From CAZTDU01 sp050248795 (GTDB lineage Bacteria; Pseudomonadota; Gammaproteobacteria; Burkholderiales; SG8-39): a stretch of DNA of 64,000 nucleotides. The DNA is taken from positions 1 to 64,000 of the forward strand of contig JBFWRS010000012.1 of assembly GCA_050248795.1 (NCBI GenBank). Reading direction: 5' to 3'. Below are positions 27,351-36,072 of the stretch, in pieces. Position 1 is the stretch's first letter. Each line of letters begins with the position of its first letter. Under the pieces are notes generated by a model. That model was not told where the DNA came from and did not search any database. It saw only the letters and a program-made list of their open reading frames with translations. The position numbers and the translations under genes were made by a program.

Positions 27351-30002
27351 ATGCCCGTTTCCAATAGGAAAACAGACCTCTCGCGGTGCGCGCTGCAGTG
27401 GCTTGCCGCGACACCTTCACTACGCTTGGAACGCGATGCGGGCGAAGCGTTCACGCGCGAGGCGATGCACGCTGCGCTGCGCGGCTTCGCGGCTCTGGAC
27501 GAAGCGTCGGCGAAACACGCGCTGCGCGCGCTGCGCCACCGCGTTCTGTTGCGCGTGATGTCGCGCGACCTCGATGGCGGCGCCGCGCTCGCCGAAGTCT
27601 GCGAGACCATGAGCGACCTCGCCGAACTCGAGATCGGCGCCGCGCTTGCCTGGGCCGGGAAGCACCTCGCGCCGCGCTTCGGGCGCTGCAGGGATGCCGC
27701 CGGCCGCGAGCTGGAACTCGTCGTCGTCGGCATGGGCAAGCTCGGCGGGCGCGAACTGAACGTCTCCTCCGACATCGACCTGGTGTTCGTCTATGCCGAG
27801 GAAGGCGAGACCGACGGCCCGCGGCGGCTGTCTGCCGCCGAGTATTTCGAGCGCGTCGGCAAGCTGTTGATCGGGCTGCTGTCGGAAGTCACCGCCGACG
27901 GCTTCGCGTTCCGCGTCGACATGCGCCTGCGCCCGCACGGCGACGCCGGACCGCTCGCGCTGAGCTACGACGCGCTCGAGGCCTACCTGGTCTCGCACGG
28001 CCGCGAGTGGGAGCGCTACGCGTGGATCAAGGCGCGCGCGCTGACCGGCGGCCGGCTGGACGAGCTGGCCGCGATCGTGCGCCCGTTCGTGTTCCGCAAG
28101 TACCTCGACTACGGCACGCTGGCGGCAATGCGCCGCCTGCACGCAGAAGTGCGGCGCGAGGTCGCGCGGCGCGAGCTTGCCGACCACGTCAAGCTCGGCC
28201 CCGGCGGCATCCGCGAGATCGAATTCGTCGCCCAGGCGCTGCAGCTGGTGCGCGGCGGGCGCGACCCCGCGCTCACCGCGCGCCCGACGCTCGAGGTGCT
28301 GGCGCTGCTGGGCGAACGCCGGCTGCTGCCTGCGGACGCGGTGGCCGAGCTATCAGCGGCCTACGTGTACCTGAGGAAGGTCGAGCACCGGCTGCAGTAC
28401 CTGGACGACCGGCAGACGCACGAACTGCCGCAGGACGAAGACGACCGCGCGCGCATCGCCGAGATGGCGGGACACGCGGACTGGACCTCCTTCGCGCGCG
28501 AGCTGGAGGCGCACCGTGCCGCGGTGTCGCGGCACTTCCAGGCGGTGTTCGAGGAATCTTCCGTTGCCGATTCACCGCTGGCCGCGGCATGGGAGGGCGG
28601 ACACGAGGAGCGCACGCGCATCCTCGCCGAAAGCGGCTTTCGCGACGCCGAGGCGTCCTCGCGCCGGCTGGAGGCGGCGCGCACGAGCCAGCGCTACGCC
28701 ACGCTGCCGGCGGACTCCAGGCGCCGTTTCGACACCCTGGTGCCAGCACTCGCGCAGGCCGCGCGCGGCACGCCGGACCCCGACGCCACGCTGGCGCGCG
28801 GCCTGGACCTGATAGAGGCAATCGCGCGCCGCGCCGCCTATCTGGCGCTGCTTGCCGAGAACCCCGCGTCGCTCGAGCGCGTCGCGCGCATCATCGGCGC
28901 ATCGCCCTGGGCGGCGGATTTCGTCACGCGACACCCGCTGCTGCTGGACGAACTGCTGGACGACCGCGTGCTCTACGCAGCGCCTGACTGGACGGCGTTC
29001 CAGGCCGCGCTGGACAGCGTGCTCGCACTGCACGCGGACGACGTCGAGCGGCAGATGAACGTGCTGCGCGAGCAGCACCAGTCGCAGGTGTTCCGGCTGC
29101 TCGCGCAGGACCTCGCCGGGCGGCTCACGGTGGAGCGGCTCGCCGACCACCTGTCGGAGCTCGCCGACCGCGTGCTCGCAGTCGCCATGCGCCTTGCGTG
29201 GGCGCAGCTGCGCGGCGCGCACCGCGCCGCACCCGCATTCGCGGTGATCGGCTACGGCAAGCTCGGCGGCAAGGAACTCGGCTACGCCTCGGACCTGGAC
29301 ATCGTCTTCCTGTACGACGACCCGGACGAGCGCGCCGAGGAGCTCTATGCACGCTATGCGCAGCGCCTGAACAGCTGGCTCACCACGCGCACGCTGGCGG
29401 GCGCGTTGTTCGACACCGACCTCAGGCTGCGCCCGCACGGCGACAAGGGGCTGCTCGCGGTGTCGCTGGAGGGGTTCAGGAGCTACCAGCAGCGCGACGC
29501 GTGGGTGTGGGAGCACCAGGCGATCACCCGCGCGCGCTTCTGCGCCGGCGATGCGGCGGTCGGCGCCGCCTTCGAGGCGATCCGCATCGAGGTGCTGACG
29601 CGCGAGCGCGACACGGCGAAGCTCGCCGCCGACGTGCTGGCGATGCGCGAGCGCATGCACGCCGCGCACCCGAATCGCAGCGCGCTCTTCGACGTCAAGC
29701 ACGACCGCGGCGGCATGATCGACGTCGAGTTCATCGTGCAGTACCTGGTACTGGCGCACTCGCACCGTCACCATGCGCTGACCGCGAACCTGGGCAACAT
29801 CGCGCTGCTCGCCATCGCCGCCGGGCTTGGCCTGGTCCCAGCCGAACTGGCAAGGCGGAACCAGTCCGCCTACCGCGAGCTGCGGCGCATGCAGCACGCG
29901 CTGCGCCTCGCCGGCGCGCAGTACGCGCGCGTCGCGCCGGAGGCGGCGCGCGAGCACGCCGACGCGGTCAGGGCGCTGTGGCAGGCCGTGTTCGGCGCCT
30001 GA
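27351..30002 (+). CDS. glnE: bifunctional glutamine synthetase adenylyltransferase / adenylyl-removing enzyme
   Basis: An 883-residue GlnE. Two nucleotidyltransferase domains are visible: the N-terminal removase with GMGKLGGRELNVSSDIDL (about 127-144) and the C-terminal adenylyltransferase with GYGKLGGKELGYASDLDI (about 635-652), joined by a helical regulatory linker. It sets glutamine synthetase activity according to nitrogen state, via PII. It is slightly shorter than E. coli GlnE. It is divergent from yhdP across 52 bases and ends exactly against the convergent ArsR gene. Confidence 0.96.
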   Translation: MPVSNRKTDLSRCALQWLAATPSLRLERDAGEAFTREAMHAALRGFAALDEASAKHALRALRHRVLLRVMSRDLDGGAALAEVCETMSDLAELEIGAALAWAGKHLAPRFGRCRDAAGRELELVVVGMGKLGGRELNVSSDIDLVFVYAEEGETDGPRRLSAAEYFERVGKLLIGLLSEVTADGFAFRVDMRLRPHGDAGPLALSYDALEAYLVSHGREWERYAWIKARALTGGRLDELAAIVRPFVFRKYLDYGTLAAMRRLHAEVRREVARRELADHVKLGPGGIREIEFVAQALQLVRGGRDPALTARPTLEVLALLGERRLLPADAVAELSAAYVYLRKVEHRLQYLDDRQTHELPQDEDDRARIAEMAGHADWTSFARELEAHRAAVSRHFQAVFEESSVADSPLAAAWEGGHEERTRILAESGFRDAEASSRRLEAARTSQRYATLPADSRRRFDTLVPALAQAARGTPDPDATLARGLDLIEAIARRAAYLALLAENPASLERVARIIGASPWAADFVTRHPLLLDELLDDRVLYAAPDWTAFQAALDSVLALHADDVERQMNVLREQHQSQVFRLLAQDLAGRLTVERLADHLSELADRVLAVAMRLAWAQLRGAHRAAPAFAVIGYGKLGGKELGYASDLDIVFLYDDPDERAEELYARYAQRLNSWLTTRTLAGALFDTDLRLRPHGDKGLLAVSLEGFRSYQQRDAWVWEHQAITRARFCAGDAAVGAAFEAIRIEVLTRERDTAKLAADVLAMRERMHAAHPNRSALFDVKHDRGGMIDVEFIVQYLVLAHSHRHHALTANLGNIALLAIAAGLGLVPAELARRNQSAYRELRRMQHALRLAGAQYARVAPEAAREHADAVRALWQAVFGA

Positions 30003-30323
30003 TCAGATCGCCTCGCGCGGGGCACGCGGCGCCTGCGGACCGCGCCTCAGCGGGCCGTCCACCTCCGAGGCGAAGCGCGCCAGGGCATCGAGCAGCGCGT
30101 CGCGGTTAAGCCGGTACAGCACGCGCTGTCCCTGCCGCTCCGCGGCGACCAGGCCGGCCTGCGCCAGCAGCGCGAGGTGCCGCGACACCGCCGGCGCGCT
30201 CATGCCGAAGCGCCCGGCGAGGTCGGCGGTGGACAGCGCGGTCTGCGACAGGAAGGCGAGGATGCGCCGGCGCGGCAGCGATGCCAGCGCGGCGAACACG
30301 CGGTCCATATCATTAACAATCAT
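30003..30323 (-). CDS. ArsR-family winged-helix transcription regulator
   Basis: A 106-residue ArsR/SmtB-type repressor with the winged helix at about 5-80 (AALASLPRRRILAFLSQ, recognition helix APAVSRHLALLAQAGLV). No obvious cysteine metal site is seen, so it may sense something other than a metal. The start could be 30323 (used), 30308 or 30341; an inverted repeat covers the first two. It is divergent from ilvE and convergent with glnE. Confidence 0.85.
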   Translation of the reverse strand: MIVNDMDRVFAALASLPRRRILAFLSQTALSTADLAGRFGMSAPAVSRHLALLAQAGLVAAERQGQRVLYRLNRDALLDALARFASEVDGPLRRGPQAPRAPREAI

Positions 30324-30329
30324 GTTAAT
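30312..30329. promoter_or_regulatory. inverted repeat, candidate ArsR operator
   Basis: Perfect 7-base inverted repeat ATTAACA - ATCA - TGTTAAT in an AT-rich patch at the 5' end of the ArsR gene and in the divergent space before ilvE. ArsR regulators bind such short AT-rich palindromes. Function is inferred from position. Confidence 0.5.
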
Positions 30330-30392
30330 AGTATGGCGCATCCGCGCCCGCTGTGGTTAGAATGCCGCATCAACCACCGGAGAAGAAGCTTC

Positions 30393-31367
30393 ATGGCAAA
30401 GGCAAAGGCGACGGCCAAGACCCCGCTCTCGATGGCGGACCGCGACGGCTGGATCTGGCACGACGGCAAGCTCGTTCCCTGGCGCTCGGCGACCACGCAC
30501 GTGCTCACACACTCGTTGCACTACGGCCTCGCGGTGTTCGAGGGCGTGCGCGCCTACAAGACCGTCAGCGGCACGGCGATCTACCGCCTGAAGGAGCACA
30601 CGCAGCGGCTGATCAACTCGGCGCACATCTACATGATGAAGATCCCGTACACGCGCGAGCAGCTGATGCGGGCGCAGATCGAGGTGGTGCGGGCGAATGG
30701 CCACGAGGCCTGCTACATCCGGCCGATCGCGTTCTACGGCTCCGAGAAGATGGGCGTGTCGCCGGTAGGCGCGAAGGTGCACGTGGCGATCGCGGCGTGG
30801 CCCTGGGGCGCCTACCTGGGGCCCGAAGCGCTGGAGAAGGGCATCCGCGTGAAGACGGCGTCGTATGCGCGGCACCACGTCAACGTGACGATGGCGCGCT
30901 CGAAGATGTCGGGCACCTACCCGAATTCGGTGCTGGCGACGCTGGAAGCCACGATGCACGGCTACGACGAGGGGCTGCTGCTGGACGTCGACGGCTTCGT
31001 CGCCGAGGGCGCCGGCGAGAACATCTTCATCGTCAAGGACGGCGTCATCTACGAACCCGAGCTCACCTCTGCGCTCACCGGCATCACGCGCAGCTCGGTG
31101 ATCGAACTCGCCGAGGGGCTCGGCTACAAGGTCAAGGCCAGGCGCCTGACGCGCGACGACATCTACATCGCCGACGAGGCGTTCTTCACCGGCACCGCGG
31201 CCGAGGTCACGCCGATACGCGAGCTCGATTCGCGCACCATCGGCGAGGGCAAGGCCGGCCCGGTCACGAAGAAGCTGCAGAAGGCGTTCTTCAACGTCGT
31301 CACCGGCAAGGACGCCAAGCACCGCCACTGGCTGACGCCGGTGCCGATGAAGAAAGGCGGCAAATGA
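30393..31367 (+). CDS. ilvE: branched-chain amino acid aminotransferase
   Basis: A 324-residue fold-type IV PLP aminotransferase for the last step of Leu/Ile/Val synthesis. The Schiff-base lysine is in MARSKMSGTYPNS and phosphate contacts are in ALTGITRSS. The ATG at 30393 is chosen because GGAGAAG lies about 10 bases upstream. It carries a short Lys/Ala-rich N-terminal extension (MAKAKATAKTPLSMADRDGW) compared with E. coli IlvE. Its stop overlaps the next gene (ATGA), beginning a string of overlapping genes. Confidence 0.95.
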   Translation: MAKAKATAKTPLSMADRDGWIWHDGKLVPWRSATTHVLTHSLHYGLAVFEGVRAYKTVSGTAIYRLKEHTQRLINSAHIYMMKIPYTREQLMRAQIEVVRANGHEACYIRPIAFYGSEKMGVSPVGAKVHVAIAAWPWGAYLGPEALEKGIRVKTASYARHHVNVTMARSKMSGTYPNSVLATLEATMHGYDEGLLLDVDGFVAEGAGENIFIVKDGVIYEPELTSALTGITRSSVIELAEGLGYKVKARRLTRDDIYIADEAFFTGTAAEVTPIRELDSRTIGEGKAGPVTKKLQKAFFNVVTGKDAKHRHWLTPVPMKKGGK

Positions 31368-31564
31368 GCCTTCAGGGCGCGGACACGGCGCGCGAGGTGG
31401 AGGTCACCGGGAAGGACCTGCCGCTGCACTGCCCGACGCCCTCCGCGCCGCTGTGGGCGCGCCATCCGCGCGTGTTCCTCGACGTCACCGCGACCGGCTC
31501 GGCGCTGTGCCCGTACTGCGGCACGCGCTACATCTACAAGGGCGCGGCAGCCGCGGCCCACTGA
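31364..31564 (+). CDS. CHCC-type zinc-finger protein (NDUFS6-like)
   Basis: A 66-residue protein with the zf-CHCC pattern: Cys-Pro-Thr-Pro near residue 23, a histidine in ARHPRVFLDV, and CPYCGTRY at the C-terminus. The family is related to the zinc-binding complex I subunit NDUFS6. In betaproteobacteria it typically sits between ilvE and waaF, as here. It overlaps ilvE by 4 bases. Its TGA is in the same reading frame as the following waaF. Confidence 0.88.
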   Translation: MSLQGADTAREVEVTGKDLPLHCPTPSAPLWARHPRVFLDVTATGSALCPYCGTRYIYKGAAAAAH

Positions 31565-31591
31565 CGGCCCGCGGCGCCCCGCGACACCGCC

Positions 31592-32569
31592 CTGCGCAGC
31601 ATCCTCGTCGTCGCCCCCAACTGGATCGGCGACGCGCTTCTCGCGCAGCCGCTCTTCGCGCGCCTGCGCGAGAAGCTGGGCGCGATCCGCATCGACGTGC
31701 TGGCGCCGCCGTGGGTCGCGCCGGTGCTGCGCCGCATGCCGGAGGTCGACGCCGTGATCGAGGCGCCGCTGCGCCACGGCGCGCTCGAGCTGAAGGCGCG
31801 CTGGCGGCTCGGACGCGGCCTGCGCGGGCGCGGCTACGGCCAGGCAATCGTGCTGCCGAACAGCTGGAAATCCGCACTGGTGCCGTTCTTCGCCGACATC
31901 CCGGTACGCAGCGGCTACGTCGGCGAATCGCGCTACGGCCTGCTCAACCTGCTGTACGAGGCGCCGAAGACTCGCGACGGCATGGTGCTGCACTACGCAC
32001 GGTTGTCCGAGCGTCCGGGGGTAGCGCCTGCAGAGCCGCTGCCCGAGCCGCGGCTCAGGCTCGACGCGGCAGCGGCGCGCGCCACCGCCGCGCGCTTCGG
32101 CCTGCCCGCGCGCTACGCGGCATTCTGCCCCGGCGCCGAATATGGCCCGGCCAAGCGCTGGCCGTACTTCCGTGAGCTTGCCGAAGACCACGCACTGCCC
32201 GTGGTGCTGGTAGGTTCGGCATCCGACCGCGCCGCCTGCGAAGGCATCCGCGGCACCGACCTCGCAGGCAGGACGACGCTTGACGAGGCGATCGACATCC
32301 TCGCCTGCGCCGAATACGTCGTCAGCAACGACTCCGGGCTGATGCACGTCGCCGCGGCGCTCGGCCGGCCGCTGGTGGCGCTGTACGGCTCGTCGAGCCC
32401 CGAGCACACGCCGCCGCGCTCGACGCTCGCGCGCGTGCTGTGGCTGCGGCCCGAGTGCAGCCCCTGCTTCGAGCGCACCTGCCCGCTGGGGCATTTCCGC
32501 TGCATGCGCGAGCTGGCGCCCGCGCGCGTGCGCGCAGAGATCGAACTGCTAACATCGCCGCCGCAGTGA
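31592..32569 (+). CDS. waaF: ADP-heptose:LPS heptosyltransferase II
   Basis: A glycosyltransferase family 9 enzyme adding the second L,D-heptose to the LPS inner core. It has ILVVAPNWIGDALLAQPLF at the N-terminus, CPGAEYGPAKRWP in the middle and VSNDSGLMHVAAALG in the donor-binding domain. The conserved N-terminus starts at about 31601, but no ATG, GTG or TTG exists in frame between the zinc-finger stop (31562-31564) and that point; CTG at 31592 is the only plausible start and is annotated here (325 residues). A GTG at 31697 would remove the conserved first 35 residues. It overlaps the next gene in GTGA. Confidence 0.85.
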   Translation: MRSILVVAPNWIGDALLAQPLFARLREKLGAIRIDVLAPPWVAPVLRRMPEVDAVIEAPLRHGALELKARWRLGRGLRGRGYGQAIVLPNSWKSALVPFFADIPVRSGYVGESRYGLLNLLYEAPKTRDGMVLHYARLSERPGVAPAEPLPEPRLRLDAAAARATAARFGLPARYAAFCPGAEYGPAKRWPYFRELAEDHALPVVLVGSASDRAACEGIRGTDLAGRTTLDEAIDILACAEYVVSNDSGLMHVAAALGRPLVALYGSSSPEHTPPRSTLARVLWLRPECSPCFERTCPLGHFRCMRELAPARVRAEIELLTSPPQ

Positions 32570-33003
32570 GCGAACGCATCTACCCGACCTCGCAGGACGC
32601 CGAGAACGCCTTCTACGAAGCGCTGGCGCGTGGCGACCTGGCGCTGATGATGTCGGTATGGGCGGACGACGAGGAGATCGTCTGCGTGCACCCGGGCGGT
32701 CCGCGCCTGGCCGGACAGGAGCAGGTGCGCGACAGTTGGCGCCGCATGCTCTCGGGCGGCGCCGGCCTGGGCGTGCACATCTCGCATGCCGCGGTGCTCG
32801 CGGGCCAGATGGTCGCCGTGCACAGCGTGCAGGAAAACCTCACGCCGCCGGGGGAATCGAAGCCGCACCCGCCGGTGGTCGCGACCAACGTCTACGTACG
32901 CACGCCTGCCGGCTGGCGCATGGTGGCGCATCACGCCTCGCCCGCGCCGGGCCAGGCTGAAACGCGGCCGCCGACGCCGACGAAGCCCAAGATCCTCCAT
33001 TGA
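32566..33003 (+). CDS. SnoaL-like / NTF2-fold protein
   Basis: A 145-residue cone-shaped alpha+beta-barrel protein of the nuclear transport factor 2 / SnoaL type (DAENAFYEALARGDLALMMS, then YVRTPAGWRMVAHHASP). Such small proteins may be enzymes or ligand-binding; no specific function can be given. The GTG start overlaps the waaF stop, and its own stop overlaps the yheT start (TTGA). Confidence 0.8.
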   Translation: MSERIYPTSQDAENAFYEALARGDLALMMSVWADDEEIVCVHPGGPRLAGQEQVRDSWRRMLSGGAGLGVHISHAAVLAGQMVAVHSVQENLTPPGESKPHPPVVATNVYVRTPAGWRMVAHHASPAPGQAETRPPTPTKPKILH

Positions 33004-33935
33004 GCGAAGACTATCGGGCGCCGTGGTGGCTGCCCGGCGGACACCTGCAGACCATCTACGCCGCGCTGCGGCCGCCGCCGCCGGTGCCGCTGCGCCGCGA
33101 GCGCTGGGAAACGCCGGACGGGGACTTCATCGACATCGACTGGGCGGGCGCGCAGGACGCCGGCGAGACGCTGGCGCTGTTCCACGGCCTCGAAGGCAGC
33201 TCCGCGAGCCACTACGCGCGCTCGATCGCGCGCGTCGCCTCGGGCGCGGGCTGGCGCGTCGCGATCGTGCATTTTCGCGGCTGCTCGGGTGAACCCAACC
33301 GGCTCGCGCGCGCCTACCATTCGGGCGACAGCACCGAGGCCGACTGGATACTGCGCCGCATCGCGGCGGACACACCGGTGTGCGCCGCAGGCGTGTCGCT
33401 TGGCGGCAACGTGCTGCTGAAGTGGCTGGGCGAGCATGGCGCGGACGCATCGTGCGTGGTGCGCCGCGCCGCCGCGGTATCGGCACCGATAGACCTCGCC
33501 GCCGCCGACCGCGCGCTGTCGCGCGGCTTCTCGCAGGCGGTCTATGCGCGCATGTTCCTGCGCACGCTGCAGCGCAAGTCGCTGGCGAAGCTTTCGCGCC
33601 ACCCCGGCGTTTTCGACGCCCGCCGCGCGCTGGCCGCGCGCACGCTGTACGAGTTCGACGACGCGGTCACCGCGCCGCTGCACGGCTTCGCCGGCGCGGA
33701 CGACTACTACGCGCGCTCCTCGGCCGGCCCTGCGCTGCGGCACGTGCGGGTGCCGACGCTGCTGCTGAACGCGCTGAACGACCCGTTCCTGCCGCGCGAG
33801 GCGCTGCTGCGCGCTTCCGAGGCCGCCTCGCCGAGCGTCGAGCGCGAGTTCCCGGCAAGCGGCGGGCACGTCGGCTTCCCCGGCCGCGGCGACTGGCTGG
33901 CGCGCAGGCTGCTAAGCTTCCTGTCGTCGCCATGA
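33000..33935 (+). CDS. YheT-family alpha/beta hydrolase
   Basis: A 311-residue alpha/beta hydrolase of the YheT/ABHD1-3 type. The nucleophile elbow is GVSLGGNVLLKWLGE, the oxyanion region is FHGLEGSSASHY, and the catalytic histidine is probably in SGGHVGFPG. Bacterial members are presumed carboxylesterases or lipid hydrolases. A TTG start at 33000 overlaps the previous stop (TTGA) and gives the standard beginning APWWLPGGHLQTIY. Confidence 0.88.
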   Translation: MSEDYRAPWWLPGGHLQTIYAALRPPPPVPLRRERWETPDGDFIDIDWAGAQDAGETLALFHGLEGSSASHYARSIARVASGAGWRVAIVHFRGCSGEPNRLARAYHSGDSTEADWILRRIAADTPVCAAGVSLGGNVLLKWLGEHGADASCVVRRAAAVSAPIDLAAADRALSRGFSQAVYARMFLRTLQRKSLAKLSRHPGVFDARRALAARTLYEFDDAVTAPLHGFAGADDYYARSSAGPALRHVRVPTLLLNALNDPFLPREALLRASEAASPSVEREFPASGGHVGFPGRGDWLARRLLSFLSSP

Positions 33936-33953
33936 CCGGCAAGTAAGCCCCAG

Positions 33954-35327
33954 ATGAAGGTTCCTGCAGAGATATTCCGTGCTTACGACATCCGCGGCGT
34001 CGTCGGGCGCACGCTCACCGCCGAGGTCGCGCGCGCTGTCGGCCGCGCGCTGGGTACGCTGTCGCAGGAACGCGGCGCGCGCGCCGTCGTCGTCGGCCGG
34101 GACGGTCGCCTGTCCGGGCCGGAACTCGCTGCTGCCTTCGCCGAGGGCGCGGCCGCGTCCGGCGCGGATGTGATCGAACTGGGCATGGTGCCGACGCCGG
34201 TGGCCTACTTTGCCGCGCACCACCTCGGCGCCGGCAGCTGCGCGATGATCACCGGCAGCCACAACCCGCCCGAGTACAACGGCATCAAGATGGTTGCCGC
34301 CGGCACCACGCTGTCGGGCGCGGCGATCCAGGAACTGCGCCGCCGCATCGAGGCGGACGAACACGCGAGCGGCAGCGGCCGGCGCTCGAGCGCCGACGTG
34401 CTCAACGCGTATGTCGAGCGCATCGCCGGCGACATACGCGTGTCGCGCCCGATGCGCATCGCCGTCGATTGCGGCAACGGCGTCGCCGGCATGCTCGCGC
34501 CACGCCTGTACCGTCGCCTGGGCTGCGAGGTCGAGGAGCTGTACTGCGACGTCGATGGCACGTTCCCCAACCATCATCCCGATCCCTCGCATCCGGAGAA
34601 CCTGGTCGACCTCGTCGCCGCGCTGGCGAAGGGCCCGGCCGAGATCGGCCTCGCGTTCGACGGCGACGGCGACCGCCTCGGCGTGGTGACGAAGGACGGC
34701 GCGATCATCTATGCCGACCGCCAGTTGATGCTGTACGCCGCCGACGTGCTGTCGCGCAATCCGGGCGCCCAGATCATCTACGACGTGAAATGCACGCGGC
34801 TGCTCGGCACGTGGATCGAGAAGCACGGCGGCAGGCCGCTGGTGTCCAAGACCGGGCACTCCTTCGTCAAGGAAAAGCTCGCCGAGACCGGCGCGCCGCT
34901 CGCCGGCGAAATGTCCGGTCATACCTTCTTCAAGGAGCGCTGGTACGGCTTCGACGACGCGCTCTATACCGGCGCACGGCTGCTCGAAATCGTGTCGCGT
35001 GCGCCGGACGCGAACGCGGTGCTGAAGGCGCTGCCGGACGCGCCCTCCACGCCCGAGCTGCAATGGAAGCTCGCGGAAGGCGAGCCGCACGCGCTGGTGG
35101 CGAAGCTGCAGGCATCCCGGCCTTTTCCCGGTGCGACCAGCATCCTCGACATCGACGGCGTGCGCGTCGAATACGCCGACGGCTTCGGCCTCGCGCGCGC
35201 CTCGAACACGACACCGGTGATCGTGCTGCGGTTCGAGGGCGACACGCAGGCGGCGCTGGCGCGCATCCAGGAGGAGTTCCGCGCCGCGCTGCAGCCGCTG
35301 AAGAAGGACGCGCCGCTACCCTTCTAA
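33954..35327 (+). CDS. phosphomannomutase / phosphoglucomutase
   Basis: A 457-residue alpha-D-phosphohexomutase of the AlgC/ManB type, providing mannose-1-P or glucose-1-P for LPS and exopolysaccharide sugars. The phosphoserine loop is ITGSHNPPEYNG (about 97-108), the metal loop is FDGDGDRLG (about 237-245) and the sugar loop is GEMSGHTFF. It begins with the typical IFRAYDIRG. It lies 18 bases after yheT in the same orientation and converges with ugpQ. Confidence 0.93.
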   Translation: MKVPAEIFRAYDIRGVVGRTLTAEVARAVGRALGTLSQERGARAVVVGRDGRLSGPELAAAFAEGAAASGADVIELGMVPTPVAYFAAHHLGAGSCAMITGSHNPPEYNGIKMVAAGTTLSGAAIQELRRRIEADEHASGSGRRSSADVLNAYVERIAGDIRVSRPMRIAVDCGNGVAGMLAPRLYRRLGCEVEELYCDVDGTFPNHHPDPSHPENLVDLVAALAKGPAEIGLAFDGDGDRLGVVTKDGAIIYADRQLMLYAADVLSRNPGAQIIYDVKCTRLLGTWIEKHGGRPLVSKTGHSFVKEKLAETGAPLAGEMSGHTFFKERWYGFDDALYTGARLLEIVSRAPDANAVLKALPDAPSTPELQWKLAEGEPHALVAKLQASRPFPGATSILDIDGVRVEYADGFGLARASNTTPVIVLRFEGDTQAALARIQEEFRAALQPLKKDAPLPF

Positions 35328-35331
35328 GTGC

Positions 35332-36072
35332 CTAGCGGAAGTCGGGCCCGATCACGTCCAGCGCGTCGGTGATGATGCCGTCCACGCCCCAGGCGATCAG
35401 CCGGCGCGCAGCGTCCGCGTCGTTCACCGTCCAGCACACCAGCGCGTAGCCTTCGGCACGCACCTCGGCCGCCTGCTGCGGCGTCAGCAACTGGTGCTTG
35501 CAGTGCAGCGATATGCAGCCCAGCCGCTTCATGGTCGCGCGCCAGTCCGGCGGCAGCTCGCGCACGATCCAGCCGCGCGGCAGTTCCGGCGCCGCTTCCT
35601 GCGCCGCCTCGAGCGCCTCGATGCGGAACGATGACAACAGGCAGGGCTCGTCCGCGCCGCGCCACAGCGACCGCGCCATGCGCGCAGCGGCAGCGCCGGT
35701 GTCGCGCTCGAAGCCCTTCGCCGGCTTGATTTCCGCGTTCGCCCAGATGCCGAGGTCGCGGCACAAGCTGCCCGCGGCCTCGAAGCTCGGCACGCGCTCG
35801 CCGCGCCAGCGTTCCCCCTTCCACGCCCCTGCGTCCAGCGCCGCCATTTCCGCATACGGCGTGCGCGACACCTCGCCGCGGCCGCTGGTGGTGCGCTCGA
35901 GCGTCTCGTCGTGCATCAGCACGGGAATGCCGTCGCCGGCCAGCATGACGTCGAACTCGACGCCCTTGAAGCCGAGCGAGGCGCCGTGCCGGATCGCGGC
36001 CAGCGTGTTCTCGGGCGCGAGCGTGCCGCCGCCCCTGTGCGCGATGCGCGCCGGATACGGCCAGCAGGTCAC
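35332..36072 (-). CDS. ugpQ: glycerophosphodiester phosphodiesterase
   Basis: A 246-residue cytoplasmic GDPD that splits glycerophosphodiesters into glycerol-3-phosphate and an alcohol. Catalytic and metal residues are H12-R13 (AHRGG), E21-N22 (PENT), E39-D41 (EFDV) and H54 (LMHDETLERTTSG). The GTG start overlaps the ugpC stop (GTGA), so it is the last gene of the ugp operon, processing what the transporter imports. Confidence 0.94.
   Translation of the reverse strand: MTCWPYPARIAHRGGGTLAPENTLAAIRHGASLGFKGVEFDVMLAGDGIPVLMHDETLERTTSGRGEVSRTPYAEMAALDAGAWKGERWRGERVPSFEAAGSLCRDLGIWANAEIKPAKGFERDTGAAAARMARSLWRGADEPCLLSSFRIEALEAAQEAAPELPRGWIVRELPPDWRATMKRLGCISLHCKHQLLTPQQAAEVRAEGYALVCWTVNDADAARRLIAWGVDGIITDALDVIGPDFR

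Noticed and set aside
27299..27775. Longer N-terminus of YhdP
   Set aside because: The extra codons overlap the divergent glnE gene and lack family similarity; ATG 27298 gives the usual single TM N-terminus.
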